Notes: generated from the sequence alone by a model not told the origin. A stretch of DNA of 64,000 nt from Erysipelothrix rhusiopathiae (GCF_900637845.1 NZ_LR134439.1:372001-436000), one strand, 5' to 3'. Counted from the first letter of the stretch, positions 1 to 10,083 are shown. Translations and numbers: made by a program.

Positions 1-118
1 CCTCTAGCCGGTATTGAGCAGGGAGGTTGCTGAGATTTATAACATAATAGGCTATTATAACGACATAGCCTATAGAGAGCGCGATTCCGAAAAGAAAGCT
101 ACTTTTACTATGCTTCAT
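1..118 (-). CDS. Probable sensor histidine kinase, N-terminus only (cut by window edge)
   Basis: An open frame starts at an ATG whose complement is at 116-118 and runs off the left edge, leaving 39 visible residues. It begins MKHSKSSFLFGIALSIGY and is strongly hydrophobic from about residue 8 to 30, as expected for the first membrane segment of a sensor kinase. The start lies inside the end of the response regulator gene, overlapping by 11 nt, so the two are translationally coupled. The kinase identity is inferred only from this coupling and the membrane segment. No catalytic domain is in view. Confidence 0.55.
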   Translation of the reverse strand, partial: MKHSKSSFLFGIALSIGYVVIIAYYVINLSNLPAQYRLE

Positions 119-785
119 TCCACTTATAGCCACATCCTCGGACTGTGACAATTGAAAAAATATTCATTTTGGTTCGCAAGTTCTTCAAATGTACATCAAC
201 CTTACGAATGTTTTCAGGAGTAGGCTCCTCAGCCCATACAGCTCTAAGTAAATCTTCGCGCGTGATTAATTCAGACTTATGACTTAAAAAGTATTCAAGA
301 AGACCGAATTCAGTAGGGGTTAAATGATGTTCTACATTGTCTTTGTAAACACTTCTAAGACGCAAATCCATCATGATATTTTCAATGCTTGATGCTAAAA
401 ATTTGATGTGTGTGATAGGGACTTCTTCACGATCTAAAATATTCGCAATATACTGAAGAACTACCTTTAAGCTTTTTGATTTTTCAATATATAAATCTGT
501 ATGAAGTCTGAGTGATTCGAGTTCGGTACTGTTGCTTGGTTTTCCAGTTAAAATAATTGAACGTGTACCTGGCGACATTTTTCGTGATGCCTCAACAAGA
601 CGTAAACCATTAATCACATCTAATTCAAGGTCAGTTAGTAATAAATCATAATGATTTAAAGCTAAACTTTCCATTGCATCAATTCCACTGTAGACACAAT
701 CCACATCATAAGGAACTTTCTCAAGCTTTTCTTTTAGAAAATCAGAATATTCAACATCATCTTCAACAAATAATATTTTTTTCAT
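108..785 (-). CDS. OmpR/PhoB-family response regulator
   Basis: The protein has 225 residues. The N-terminal receiver domain carries the acidic pair D9/D10, the phosphoacceptor D52 (LLLTDLEL), T80 and K102 at the expected spacing. The C-terminal half is a winged helix: LTPTEFGLLEYF, then a recognition helix region with KVDVHLKNLRTKM and the wing ending VRGCGYKW. It should bind DNA as a dimer when phosphorylated by the kinase encoded just downstream. The start is supported by an AGAGGT ribosome site about 6 nt upstream. It is divergent from the giant LPSTG adhesin gene across an 877-bp gap, so control of that adhesin is possible but unproven. Confidence 0.93.
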   Translation of the reverse strand: MKKILFVEDDVEYSDFLKEKLEKVPYDVDCVYSGIDAMESLALNHYDLLLTDLELDVINGLRLVEASRKMSPGTRSIILTGKPSNSTELESLRLHTDLYIEKSKSLKVVLQYIANILDREEVPITHIKFLASSIENIMMDLRLRSVYKDNVEHHLTPTEFGLLEYFLSHKSELITREDLLRAVWAEEPTPENIRKVDVHLKNLRTKMNIFSIVTVRGCGYKWNEA

Positions 786-1662
786 AAATTTACCTCTTTT
801 AAATTACTCATATTTTATCTTTATTTTCTACACAAGACCTCAAAATGCTATATAAACATTGAAAAATGTAATAAAAATCAAAAATTGGAAGTATAAGGTT
901 CACAATATGGAATAAACAAATAAATTCAAAATAAGGAACTGTTTATTTAATATCATATGATTTTCTAATGGTAATTAAGCCTAATCCAAGATTACATAAA
1001 AAGGTTGTAATTATATTAATCATTTATAATTTTTTACATTAGCTCTGATCATTAGGAAGAGAAATGTAGCGTATTAATAATCATAAGTCTTTCACTTAAT
1101 GAATTATTGAAATTGCAAAAATAGAGCGTTTTAAAGAAACATTCTTTTTTAAAAAATTAATTATGAGTATTAGGAGGATTGAAACTGATAAAAAACAGAA
1201 TGTATTAACAACTGAAAGTACACATGTTTTTATGGAATGATTAGTATTTAAACCTGGATGAAAAATACAATTGTAAACGGTGTAATCAATATTTTTAGAA
1301 GCCAACATACAGGTTTGTTTTTGTATGTAAAATAACAAAAAAAGTTTGTTTGTTTTGCTGTTTGAATTTAGTATTAGAATTTTGAGTGAAGAACTCGTTA
1401 TTTAAGTGAACTATGAAGACGGAAATTCGTTTTTCGTATCCCTTTATAATAACAAAAATGTTGTAATATCCATTTATAAGTAGATATTATCAATTTTTAC
1501 AAAAATTTAATATTCAAATTATGCACTTAATTAACTACATATTTCATCTATTTTTTTATAACATTTAAGCTTTTGTTTATGACAAATTGCGCACAAAAGT
1601 CACGTCGGACTTTAAGATAATTTCGTAAACACACGCGACGTGTGTTAGAAGGAGGATGAGAT
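786..1662. other. 877-bp AT-rich intergenic region, divergent promoters
   Basis: This gap lies between the response regulator (minus) and the LPSTG adhesin (plus). It is very AT-rich and has many poly-A/T tracts. The only sizeable open frame (1096-1338, minus) starts with TTG and has no ribosome site, so I do not call it. The last 70 bases form two hairpins just before the adhesin ribosome site, listed separately. I see no RNA gene or repeat here. Such long AT-rich spacers commonly hold regulatory sites of surface-protein genes, but I cannot assign any. Confidence 0.6.
1596..1655 (+). promoter_or_regulatory. Double hairpin in adhesin 5' leader next to the ribosome site
   Basis: Two inverted repeats stand in series. 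AAAGTC at 1596-1601 pairs with GACTTT at 1608-1613. AACACACG at 1628-1635 pairs perfectly with CGTGTGTT at 1639-1646 around a 3-nt loop. The second ends 2 nt before AAGGAGG (1649-1655), which serves the ATG at 1663. They could stabilise the long mRNA or modulate translation. There is no T-run after either, so they are not terminators. Confidence 0.5.
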
Positions 1663-4600
1663 ATGAAGGGTATTAAAAAACATTTAGTTGCTTTATTATC
1701 TACAGTATTGATGATGACATCACTCGGTATCGCACCAGCACTCGCTGATGATGCGCCACTTGGAAACGATGACTTCAATATCGTAGTGAATAAAAAACTA
1801 AACCCCAAAGATCTTACATTAGATTTAAAAATCAAACTTGAAGATAAAGATCCGACTACGCCTAAAGTAGTTAATGACTTATCACAAGTATTCAAAGACG
1901 AGGGAAAGGAGAAAGAGAAACTTGATCTTGTAAAAGATAAAACCGACGAGTACGAAATGGTTGTATCTGAGAATGGCGAAGTTGAATTTGAACTAAACTA
2001 TTCAAAAGAGGTCAAAGCAGCAGAAGGTGAAGCTGAAGCGATAAACCGCGATGAAAAACATAGCTTTAAAGTTAATGTAACTGAAATCGAAGAAGCTAAA
2101 GCAGAAGAGCCCAAAGTTGAAGAACCTAAGGCAGAGGAACCTAAGGCAGAGGAACCTAAAGTGGAAGAACATGAAGCCGATGAAGATGTAGTGGATGAAC
2201 CAAAAGCTTCGGCAGATGGAAGTACACGTGCAGGGCAGGCTGGGTTGGAAGTATTAACAAGTTTAAATGCTCCGATTAGTTTAGACGCTAAGGATACTAA
2301 TCCTATCAACATAGAGTTTGAAGCATTATTAAGTACTGCAACTGTTGTTTACCAACCTAAATTAGTAATTGATTATTCAGCCGCAAAAATCATTGTAAAC
2401 AAAAAATCTTTTAACCATGGTACTGATATTGCCTCGGTTAGTGACGATCCAGTTAATAAAAAAATCACTGTTGTATTCAAAGAACCGTTCTCAGGTAGAA
2501 GCACAATCGATTTTGACTCCGTTTTACGCCTAAATGCGCAAAATGGAGACTCGTACAAACTTAAAGCAACTTTTAGTGGGTTTGTTGACTCAGCTAAAAC
2601 GATTGCATATGAACCTAAGACGATTGAAACAGCAGCCATTAATGTTACAGGGGTAAGTAATGATTTAGAAAATGCGACTCCTACCAGTGTAGCAACTTGG
2701 AATAAAACAGCTGGTGCCTATACTTATGACCAAGTAGCTGGAACTAATTTATACAACCGTTCATTTAGACCAATCACAAAACCATCAGGAGCCAAAAATC
2801 TTTACTTTGAAAATTTAATCATTAAACGAACACCCAATGATGGTAGAGTAATGTCTGTGATGACAAATCGAAGTGGGGGATTGAATTCCAAAAGTAGTGA
2901 TGCTACGGGTAAAGTCACCACAAATAATAACAGCGTTTTTGTAAGTGAATATGGCGAACAAAATCTTGATAGTTTTGTATACTACGAAGATACATTTGTT
3001 CAATCCAATGTAGCAGCAGGTCCAGTTACCACAACATATGAAGTTTATAATGGAACTCAGCTCGTTTTCACATTTACACGTACTGTTAATGTGAAGCACA
3101 CATCTAGCCTTTGGCAAAAAGGATTTATGACGAGTAGTAAAGTTAATATAGGTGAGACTGTTGTACAAAATTTAACAATTGGAGCAACAAGTGGACCAAA
3201 AGGAATTACAGATATTGAATATATTACCAATGTACCAGCGGGTTTTAAACCACGAGAGATTTTAACTAAAGATTATTCAGGTATTGATAAAGTATCGTAT
3301 GAAGTAAATAATAGTGGAGTATATGTAAATATTCCAAGAGAACCAGGATTTGCAAAGCGTTTCCTTGTGCCTGATGTTGCTAATATTACTTCGATTAAGT
3401 TTGAGTCAGCAACCGAGTACAATACTATTAGTGCTTGGAGCTACACGACTGTTACGTTTGAAAACTTAAGTGTAGGTGAAGGATCACAAGTTAATTTCGG
3501 TCCAAAGTCTCTAAGCTATAAAAATACCCAAGGACAGACTATAAACTATTGGGGTTCAGTTGCTCCAGATAAGTATTTAGTAAAAGGTGGTAGTGGAAGT
3601 TCGCAGTCAAATCCATCAAATCTAAGTGCAAATGTGTTGAATGGTACTGCATATTGGGAGTCTAAATTTCCAACGCAACCAGTTACATCGTTAAAAACAA
3701 CACAGCAAGTACGCATGATGACATCCGGAGGAGCTGCTATTAAAAATCCTTATATCTATGTAATTGTGCCTAAAGGAGTTAATGTTCAGTCATACTTTTA
3801 TCCATTAAATAGTGGAATGTCTTTTGCTCCGGACGGATCCAATCATTTAAATGATCCACGGATGTACGAACAAGGAGTAGAACGCTTTAGACATAGCCTT
3901 CAAAAAGCATCTCTAAATGATCAAGAAGATATTTACTTTACGGACGAAATAGAAAATGAAGCACTCCAAGGGTATTCAGCATCTGAACAAGCATATTTAA
4001 ATGCTCATCTTGCATTCACAAGTTCAAATATTGAAGCGGGGGATTATACAATTAAGTTTGGTGTTGGTTCAAGAGAAAATGCTGATTTTGTTGAAGAAAA
4101 CTTAGCGGGTGGAATGACCAAGAGTAATTTAGATTCAAATATTAAAAATACAATAAAATCAAAAAATAATGTTGTTTATACAACAGCAAAGAACTTTACA
4201 ATTAAACGTGTAGATGGTGTGCAGGCTCTATCATGGTCAAAAGGTGAGCTAGATAGCGATTATATTTTAACAGGTAGTGGAATAAGTACTACCATGGTTA
4301 ATAAAACAGTAGATTATAAATATGAAATAACTAATACTTCAACAACTAATTTTGACAAGTTTGAAGTAATTGAGGTACTCCCTCATTTAGGTGATTCATT
4401 TATTATTAATAGTGGAGCTCGAAATTCAGAATATGGAATTAATTATAGTGGTGCTCCAATTACTGCAACAATCAACGGAGCAACATCAAATATTAAAGTG
4501 CAATATGCCTTAACATATAACCCAGATCGCTTTGATAGCAACGCAAATGATGTAGTTGGGGATGAACGTTGGGTAGATACTATGCCGGCAGATAAGGCTC

Positions 4601-7600
4601 AAATTAAATCTATACGATTAGTACTAGATGGAAGTACGTTTAAACCTGGAGATAAATTGCAACTGCAATTCCAAGGAATTTTACCATTCGGTACGCCACG
4701 AAACGATGAACTTGCAAACAACACCATCGCAATTCGTGGAAGTTATGAAGACAATGGTACTAGAATTAATAAAGCTTTAGAGTTACCTGTAACTAGTGTA
4801 AAAGCTACAAAACCATTAAAAGACGGAGAAGTTCAAGGGTTGATTTACTTTGACTTAGACGAAAACGGAAAATTGAATGGGTCAGAATTAGGTTTAAACC
4901 AAGTTAAAATTGACTTATTTGATAAAGATGATTTAGTAACACCAGTTGAAAGCACAACAACAACTACATCATCACCTGCAACAGGATCTAAAGTAGGTAT
5001 GTTTGCCTTTGCGGCACTTGACTACAAAACTTACAAGATTCGAGTTACACTTCCTGAAAATGGTAAAGCGGTAACAATTGGTGACAATAAACTTGTAGCA
5101 GATCCATCTGAACCTACAAAATATGCTTGGTTAACAAAAGGTGGATCAGATGAATTCGTTGTAAGTGATATTTCCGGAGTTGGTGAAAAATCAATAACAG
5201 ATATTCACGGCGGTGTTTCACTTATTTCTAATATTGAAGGAAAAGTTCAATTTGTGGATAAAAATCTCGCAGATGCAGGTGATAAATACGGAAATAATTG
5301 GTCAGTCGAACTATTAGACGGATCAACCTCATATGGAACTGCAGCAACAGATTCAACTGGTATTTTTAAAATTGAAAATGCTAAAGTACCAACTGGTAAT
5401 AGCTACACACTTAAGTTTACAAATAACTCAGGTAAATCATTTGTAGTAGCATCAAATAATGTTGTTCAAGATGGGACAATCTCATTAAACATAAATCCAG
5501 GAGAAAATGTAAATACAGGAACAATATTCTATATTACAGACACTGATAAACCAGTAATCACAGGTCCAACGGCAGACAAAGCATTACAACCAACAGATAT
5601 TTCATATACTGTTACAGATGCTACAACAGATGTAACTGAGGCTTGGACAATTAAAAATGCATCTGGAGCAACTATTGCTTCCGGTACAAAACAAGCAGAT
5701 GTAAAAGCAGCGATCGCAGCAATTGATGCAGCTGGTGAATATACATTTGAAATCGTTGCAACTGATGCAGCTAAAAATGAAGCCAAAGGAACTACAACAT
5801 TCAAATTCATTCCTAACACAGCTGGAAATGAACCAGCATTAAATGTTACAGGAACAAGTAAAACAGTAGAATTAGGTTCTGCAAAACCAAACCTAAAAAC
5901 AGCATTCGGCGTAACTGCTACTGATAAATTAGGTGGTGCAATTGCAGATGCTCAAATAACTGCAACCGAAATTGATTCAATTCCTGTAGACTCAAGTGGA
6001 AATGTAACAACAGAGGGAAGTTATAAAGTTAAGCTCGAAGTAACAGATCCAACAACAGGTCTTAAAGCTAATAAAGAAGTAACTGTAACTGTAGTTGATA
6101 CAACAGCTCCAGTATTAACCGTTACTCCTACAACAATTAATCTAAACCTTAAAAAAGGTAAAGCAAATGCATTAACATTTGATGAATTTGTTGAAAATCA
6201 CTTAACAATGACAATGGTCGAAGCTGGAAGCCAAACAGGTATCAAACTTCAATCAGATGATTATAGTGTAGATTTCGCTAATAACGGAACTAACACATTC
6301 AAAGTTTATGTTGTTGATAGCGCAGCAGCTAAGAATAAATCAAATGAAGTATCAATTACTGTAAATGTAGAAATGTTTGATGAAATTGATGATAATAATA
6401 ATGAAGCAATCAATGCACATGACTTCAACATTAAGTTAAGTGATGTAAATGATGCAAACTTAATCATTGGTGCAGATGCAAAAGCATATGACATTAGTGT
6501 ATCACCTAAAAATCCAGTAGGTTTGACGGTAGTATCGCCATTACCAACAACAGTTGGTGATCACACAGTAAAATTCGAAACGGCAAAAGGAACTTCAAAA
6601 GAAGTAAAAGCCCATGTATTCGATGATATCGATTCAGTAACAAAAGAAGCAATCAACGGACATGACTTCAACATTAAGTTAAGTGATGTAAATGATGCAA
6701 ACTTAATCGCTGGTGCAGACGCAGCAGCATTCGATGTAACGACAAATACTCCAGTATCTGTAGCAATCGCAACAGTGACACATTCAATTACAAGTGTGGG
6801 AGATTACCCTGTTAAATTCGAAACAGCAGCCGGAACTTCAAAAGAAGTAACAGCGCATGTATACGATGAAATTAATCCTATAAATAATGAAGCAATTAAT
6901 GCACATGATTTTGTAATTCAATTATCATATGTAAACGAAGCAAACGTAAAACAATTATCAGGTCTAAAAGCATTTGACCTAAGTGTTGATCCTGCAGTTC
7001 AATTAAACAATGATGATATTAACGTATCAGCATTACCAACAACTTCAGGTGTTCACAACATTACATTCACAACAGCTAAAGGCTCATCAATCACAGTTAA
7101 AGCACATGTGTTTGATATCGTGGATAATGTAAATAAAATTGCTATTAATGCTAACGATTTCTCAATGCTTATTGATGATGTAAACGAAGCTAAATTTATT
7201 GCAAATTCAGGCGTTGAAGCATTTGATGTATCAGATGTTAATAACATTACGCCAATTACAGACATCAAAGTGATTTCACAATTACCTACAACAGTTGGTA
7301 AACATAAAGTTAAATTCGAAGCAACTAATGCAGCTGGTAATACAGCAAACATTAAGGTAGATGCATCACTCTTTGATCATGGAACAATTACTCCAGGTCA
7401 AGGAACAATCTTTGCAAACAACTTTGACATGAAGATGAAAAACATGAACAACGCAAGTGTTATCGCAGCAGCAGGTGTAACAGCATTTGACGCAAACGGT
7501 AATGCAGTTGATGTTAAAGACATCAAACTCGTAAGTGCACTTCCTACAACAGCTGGATTCCATAACTTCATCTTTGAAGCAAATGGTGTTCAAGTTACTG

Positions 7601-8166
7601 TTCTAGGACATGTTACAGCACGTTATCAAGTTGTTGGACATGACTTAAATATGACAATGGCTGAATTCAAGGCATTCAAAGCTAACGGTACGATTGAAAA
7701 AGAAATTATCAAACGTGCAGAAGGTAAAGTAATTAACTTGGATACAGGCGAAATTGCAGAACTTGCAAGTGTTGATTACCATACAGCAGATATTACAAAA
7801 CTTGCTCCTGGTAAATATGATGTGGTCTTGAACTACACAATCGATGGTGACTTTATTGATGAAGAAACACCTTCAACATTTGGCATGAATAAAACAATCA
7901 GTAAACATGTTAACTTAAATATTACTGATGATAGTAATTCTGGAAATGGATCGAATAACGGATCAAATAACGGTTCAAACAATGGTTCTACAAATGGATC
8001 TCAAAATGGTTCAGGAAATGGAACTAACACAGATAAAAATGCATCATCACTTCCTTCAACAGGTATTGCAGTAGATAGTACACCAGTACTTCTTGCAAGT
8101 GGTCTTGTTGTTCTAGGATTTGTCTTAATGCTTATGAATAAAAAGAAAAAAAACGAAGATCAATAA
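1663..8166 (+). CDS. Giant LPSTG wall-anchored adhesin, 2,167 aa
   Basis: A signal peptide (cleavage likely after ALA at residue 28) is followed by an acidic stretch with EEPK repeats at about 148-168. A long beta-rich region of unrecognised modules follows. Two SdrD B-like modules lie at about 1055-1190 (FDLDENGKLNGSELGL) and 1190-1280. Ig-like modules come next, with FKVYVVD and KVKLEVTD edges, then about five divergent 82-87-residue repeats (about 1570-1985). An Asn/Gly/Ser-rich wall spacer leads to LPSTG at 2130-2134, a hydrophobic segment and a KKKKNEDQ tail. Sortase should link the threonine to peptidoglycan. Start: ATG 8 nt after AAGGAGG. It resembles the large Rsp-type surface proteins of Erysipelothrix, from memory only. 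The ligand is unknown. Confidence 0.93.
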   Translation: MKGIKKHLVALLSTVLMMTSLGIAPALADDAPLGNDDFNIVVNKKLNPKDLTLDLKIKLEDKDPTTPKVVNDLSQVFKDEGKEKEKLDLVKDKTDEYEMVVSENGEVEFELNYSKEVKAAEGEAEAINRDEKHSFKVNVTEIEEAKAEEPKVEEPKAEEPKAEEPKVEEHEADEDVVDEPKASADGSTRAGQAGLEVLTSLNAPISLDAKDTNPINIEFEALLSTATVVYQPKLVIDYSAAKIIVNKKSFNHGTDIASVSDDPVNKKITVVFKEPFSGRSTIDFDSVLRLNAQNGDSYKLKATFSGFVDSAKTIAYEPKTIETAAINVTGVSNDLENATPTSVATWNKTAGAYTYDQVAGTNLYNRSFRPITKPSGAKNLYFENLIIKRTPNDGRVMSVMTNRSGGLNSKSSDATGKVTTNNNSVFVSEYGEQNLDSFVYYEDTFVQSNVAAGPVTTTYEVYNGTQLVFTFTRTVNVKHTSSLWQKGFMTSSKVNIGETVVQNLTIGATSGPKGITDIEYITNVPAGFKPREILTKDYSGIDKVSYEVNNSGVYVNIPREPGFAKRFLVPDVANITSIKFESATEYNTISAWSYTTVTFENLSVGEGSQVNFGPKSLSYKNTQGQTINYWGSVAPDKYLVKGGSGSSQSNPSNLSANVLNGTAYWESKFPTQPVTSLKTTQQVRMMTSGGAAIKNPYIYVIVPKGVNVQSYFYPLNSGMSFAPDGSNHLNDPRMYEQGVERFRHSLQKASLNDQEDIYFTDEIENEALQGYSASEQAYLNAHLAFTSSNIEAGDYTIKFGVGSRENADFVEENLAGGMTKSNLDSNIKNTIKSKNNVVYTTAKNFTIKRVDGVQALSWSKGELDSDYILTGSGISTTMVNKTVDYKYEITNTSTTNFDKFEVIEVLPHLGDSFIINSGARNSEYGINYSGAPITATINGATSNIKVQYALTYNPDRFDSNANDVVGDERWVDTMPADKAQIKSIRLVLDGSTFKPGDKLQLQFQGILPFGTPRNDELANNTIAIRGSYEDNGTRINKALELPVTSVKATKPLKDGEVQGLIYFDLDENGKLNGSELGLNQVKIDLFDKDDLVTPVESTTTTTSSPATGSKVGMFAFAALDYKTYKIRVTLPENGKAVTIGDNKLVADPSEPTKYAWLTKGGSDEFVVSDISGVGEKSITDIHGGVSLISNIEGKVQFVDKNLADAGDKYGNNWSVELLDGSTSYGTAATDSTGIFKIENAKVPTGNSYTLKFTNNSGKSFVVASNNVVQDGTISLNINPGENVNTGTIFYITDTDKPVITGPTADKALQPTDISYTVTDATTDVTEAWTIKNASGATIASGTKQADVKAAIAAIDAAGEYTFEIVATDAAKNEAKGTTTFKFIPNTAGNEPALNVTGTSKTVELGSAKPNLKTAFGVTATDKLGGAIADAQITATEIDSIPVDSSGNVTTEGSYKVKLEVTDPTTGLKANKEVTVTVVDTTAPVLTVTPTTINLNLKKGKANALTFDEFVENHLTMTMVEAGSQTGIKLQSDDYSVDFANNGTNTFKVYVVDSAAAKNKSNEVSITVNVEMFDEIDDNNNEAINAHDFNIKLSDVNDANLIIGADAKAYDISVSPKNPVGLTVVSPLPTTVGDHTVKFETAKGTSKEVKAHVFDDIDSVTKEAINGHDFNIKLSDVNDANLIAGADAAAFDVTTNTPVSVAIATVTHSITSVGDYPVKFETAAGTSKEVTAHVYDEINPINNEAINAHDFVIQLSYVNEANVKQLSGLKAFDLSVDPAVQLNNDDINVSALPTTSGVHNITFTTAKGSSITVKAHVFDIVDNVNKIAINANDFSMLIDDVNEAKFIANSGVEAFDVSDVNNITPITDIKVISQLPTTVGKHKVKFEATNAAGNTANIKVDASLFDHGTITPGQGTIFANNFDMKMKNMNNASVIAAAGVTAFDANGNAVDVKDIKLVSALPTTAGFHNFIFEANGVQVTVLGHVTARYQVVGHDLNMTMAEFKAFKANGTIEKEIIKRAEGKVINLDTGEIAELASVDYHTADITKLAPGKYDVVLNYTIDGDFIDEETPSTFGMNKTISKHVNLNITDDSNSGNGSNNGSNNGSNNGSTNGSQNGSGNGTNTDKNASSLPSTGIAVDSTPVLLASGLVVLGFVLMLMNKKKKNEDQ
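6373..7620 (+). repeat. Tandem 82-87-residue coding repeats in the LPSTG adhesin
   Basis: Five modules begin near 6375, 6618, 6862, 7110 and 7372. Each opens with an aromatic-Asp motif (FDEID, FDDID, YDEIN, FDIVD, FDHG) followed by AINAHDF and a V-N-(D/E)-A motif, and ends near a short His-Val. The first two are almost identical in DNA for about 60 bases (6413-6470 and 6657-6713), so they duplicated recently or are kept alike by recombination. The last two have diverged. Confidence 0.75.
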
Positions 8167-8186
8167 AATGATTAGCGTAATTTTAA

Positions 8187-8213
8187 AACACCCTTTATAA
8201 AGGGTGTTTTTTT
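8187..8213 (+). terminator. Rho-independent terminator of the LPSTG adhesin
   Basis: AACACCCTTTA (8187-8197) pairs with TAAAGGGTGTT (8198-8208) and is followed by a T-run to 8213, 20 nt after the adhesin stop codon. Confidence 0.9.
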
Positions 8214-8286
8214 ATGGAATGGGTTGATGATTTTAATCTAGATTTCACGATTGTCATGTAAGATTAAGATAAGAAGGAGGGATTCT

Positions 8287-8724
8287 ATGAATATTGAGAA
8301 GAAATGGTTTCAAGATTTAACGAAAGAAGAGTTGTTTGAGATGTATCGCTTACGTATTGATGTTTTTGTGGTTGAACAAGAATGTGCTTATCAAGAGATC
8401 GATGATTTTGATTTAACGGCACTTCATGTTTTTGCTCGGGATGATGCAGGCGTTTTAGTCGGTTATGGGCGTGTTTATGACGCGGGTGACTTCAATACCT
8501 TCGGACGTGTTTTAATCTTGCCTAAACTGCGTAATCAAGCTCTGGGCTCAATTCTCGTTCAAACGCTAATTGATACCATCAAGACAACCCTCAAAGATAA
8601 ACCGATACAAATTCATGCAATCGCATCCCTTAAAAACTTTTATGAGAAAAGAGGGTTTAAAGCCATTGGACCCATCGTCGTTGAAGATGGAATTGAACAC
8701 ATTGATATGGAATATTGTGCTTAG
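8287..8724 (+). CDS. ElaA-type GNAT acetyltransferase
   Basis: The protein has 145 residues. The N-terminal MYRLRIDVFVVEQECAYQE block is typical of the ElaA branch of the GNAT superfamily. An acetyl-CoA binding region follows (VLILPKLRNQALGSILV, matching the R/Q-x-x-G-x-G/A loop), and then the C-terminal FYEKRGF motif. It should move an acetyl group from acetyl-CoA to a small amine. The substrate is unknown. I chose the ATG at 8287, 6 nt after AAGGAGG at 8274-8280, over an upstream in-frame start that lacks a ribosome site. It is a single gene between two terminated units. Confidence 0.85.
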   Translation: MNIEKKWFQDLTKEELFEMYRLRIDVFVVEQECAYQEIDDFDLTALHVFARDDAGVLVGYGRVYDAGDFNTFGRVLILPKLRNQALGSILVQTLIDTIKTTLKDKPIQIHAIASLKNFYEKRGFKAIGPIVVEDGIEHIDMEYCA

Positions 8725-8835
8725 CGAACAAGAATCTTATTTAGCACTTTCTTGCTATTTGACCCATAAAAATCACGATATTTGCATACTGATAATTTGT
8801 ATATTTGCTAATTTGGTGTTTTTTATATTTGAGCA

Positions 8836-8864
8836 TTGCATATTCCCAAAACCTAGCGTATAAT
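8836..8864 (+). promoter_or_regulatory. Sigma-A promoter of the tRNA-Arg gene
   Basis: TTGCAT (8836-8841) and TATAAT (8859-8864) are separated by exactly 17 bp. The -10 box lies about 38 bases before the mature tRNA 5' end. Confidence 0.75.
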
Positions 8865-8901
8865 AGGAAACATCAACAGGGATTATGTTGAAAAACACAA
8901 T

Positions 8902-8978
8902 GCGCCCGTAGCTCAACTGGATAGAGCACTTGATTACGGCTCAAGAGGTTATGGATTCGACTTCTGTCGGGCGCGCCA
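8902..8978 (+). tRNA. tRNA-Arg (anticodon ACG)
   Basis: Acceptor strands GCGCCCG (8902-8908) and CGGGCGC (8968-8974) pair fully, with discriminator G and an encoded CCA at 8976-8978. The D stem is GCTC/GAGC. The anticodon stem CTTGA/TCAAG closes a TTACGGC loop, giving anticodon ACG, which reads CGN arginine codons after A34-to-I editing. The T loop is TTCGACT, and its stem uses two G-U pairs. It is a single tRNA with its own promoter and terminator. Confidence 0.95.
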
Positions 8979-8990
8979 AATATTAAATAA

Positions 8991-9020
8991 AACACCTACT
9001 TCTGTAGGTGTTCTTTTTTT
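8991..9020. terminator. Bidirectional terminator between tRNA-Arg and the acyltransferase
   Basis: AACACCTAC (8991-8999) pairs with GTAGGTGTT (9004-9012). There is a T-rich tail on the plus strand and an A-run on the other side. It stops the tRNA transcript and overlaps the stop codon of the convergent acyltransferase gene. Confidence 0.85.
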
Positions 9021-10029
9021 ATTGGTCCTGAGGTCTAAAGAGACGCCGATAAATATAGAATAAGAATCGATCATAATAAGATACAATACGTTTGTTTGAG
9101 AGTGTATAAAGAATTACACCACACCAACTTAAAACAAGAAGAAGTCTTAGATAGAGATTATCAAGGTTAAATGTAATCGGAGCCATTAGTACGAGTAGAT
9201 ATGTATGAAACATATAGATATTTAAAGAGTTCTTCCCAAAGCGTTTAAAAGGTGTCTTACGGTCTGGCACAAGATTGAGGAGAACATAAATACCCATAAA
9301 ACCAAGACCATAACGCACTAAGGCTAAAAGCATTGGATATCCCATTGTGGAAAAGAGTTCATGATACGAACGATCTCCCCATAGAAACTCCGCTGGAAGT
9401 TTGAGGATAAAGGTATAGAGATATGCCGCAATGATTAGTAATGTAAGTACAAGGAAAGGATAACGTTTTGGTTGTGACTGGATTTCCTCAATAGTTTGAT
9501 GTGAGGTGAAATACCCTGCAAGAAAATAGGGCAAGAAGACAAGAACACGAGACAGGGTTAAATAGTCCCCAAACTCTGTGAAAAGACCTCCGATAACGCC
9601 AATAAATAAGCTTAAAGCAAAGATATCTTTGACTTGAAGCAATGATGGTAAAAGTAACTTCCAAATAAACATAGCAAGAAGAAACCACATTGCCCATCCG
9701 GGTGTTAGAAAACTAAAAATAGGTAATGAATCTGAAGTTTGCATTCCAATTGGAAGCATCTTCAACAAAGCCCAAAGTGTATTAAAAATAAAGAATGGAA
9801 TAAAGAAGTTGCGAAATGCATCATTACGTCCCTTTTGAATATTTTTAGAAAGATACCCTGAAATAAATACAAAGGCAGGCATATGAATCATATAGATGAG
9901 ATTATAGATGAACTGAAGACTCTTGAAGTCATGACGTAAAAATTCAAATCCATGTCCAAATACGACCAGCATAATAAGTATTCCTTTGAAATTATCGATC
10001 CAAAGGTATCGTTGTTTAAGTGTAGTCAT
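9019..10029 (-). CDS. Membrane acyltransferase 3 family protein (COG3594-like)
   Basis: The protein has 336 residues and about ten hydrophobic segments. It begins RYLWIDNFKGILIMLVVFGH, where the conserved Asp and the segment-ending His are hallmarks of the acyltransferase 3 / fucose 4-O-acetylase-like fold, which O-acetylates cell-surface sugars using cytoplasmic acyl-CoA. The internal HMPAFVFISGYL motif also fits. Start: the ATG at 10029 has GGAGG upstream, while the longer frame from 10065 lacks a site. It is monocistronic, and its acceptor (wall or capsule glycan) cannot be told from sequence. Confidence 0.82.
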   Translation of the reverse strand: MTTLKQRYLWIDNFKGILIMLVVFGHGFEFLRHDFKSLQFIYNLIYMIHMPAFVFISGYLSKNIQKGRNDAFRNFFIPFFIFNTLWALLKMLPIGMQTSDSLPIFSFLTPGWAMWFLLAMFIWKLLLPSLLQVKDIFALSLFIGVIGGLFTEFGDYLTLSRVLVFLPYFLAGYFTSHQTIEEIQSQPKRYPFLVLTLLIIAAYLYTFILKLPAEFLWGDRSYHELFSTMGYPMLLALVRYGLGFMGIYVLLNLVPDRKTPFKRFGKNSLNIYMFHTYLLVLMAPITFNLDNLYLRLLLVLSWCGVILYTLSNKRIVSYYDRFLFYIYRRLFRPQDQ

Positions 10030-10083
10030 AAAGCCTCCGATTTCCTTTATAATAACAAGATTCATACCGCAAGTCTATGAAAT

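Noticed and set aside
1096-1338. 80-codon minus-strand open frame with a hydrophobic C-terminal half
   Set aside because: It starts with TTG, has no ribosome site, is in very AT-rich DNA and has a Cys/Asn-rich random-looking composition.
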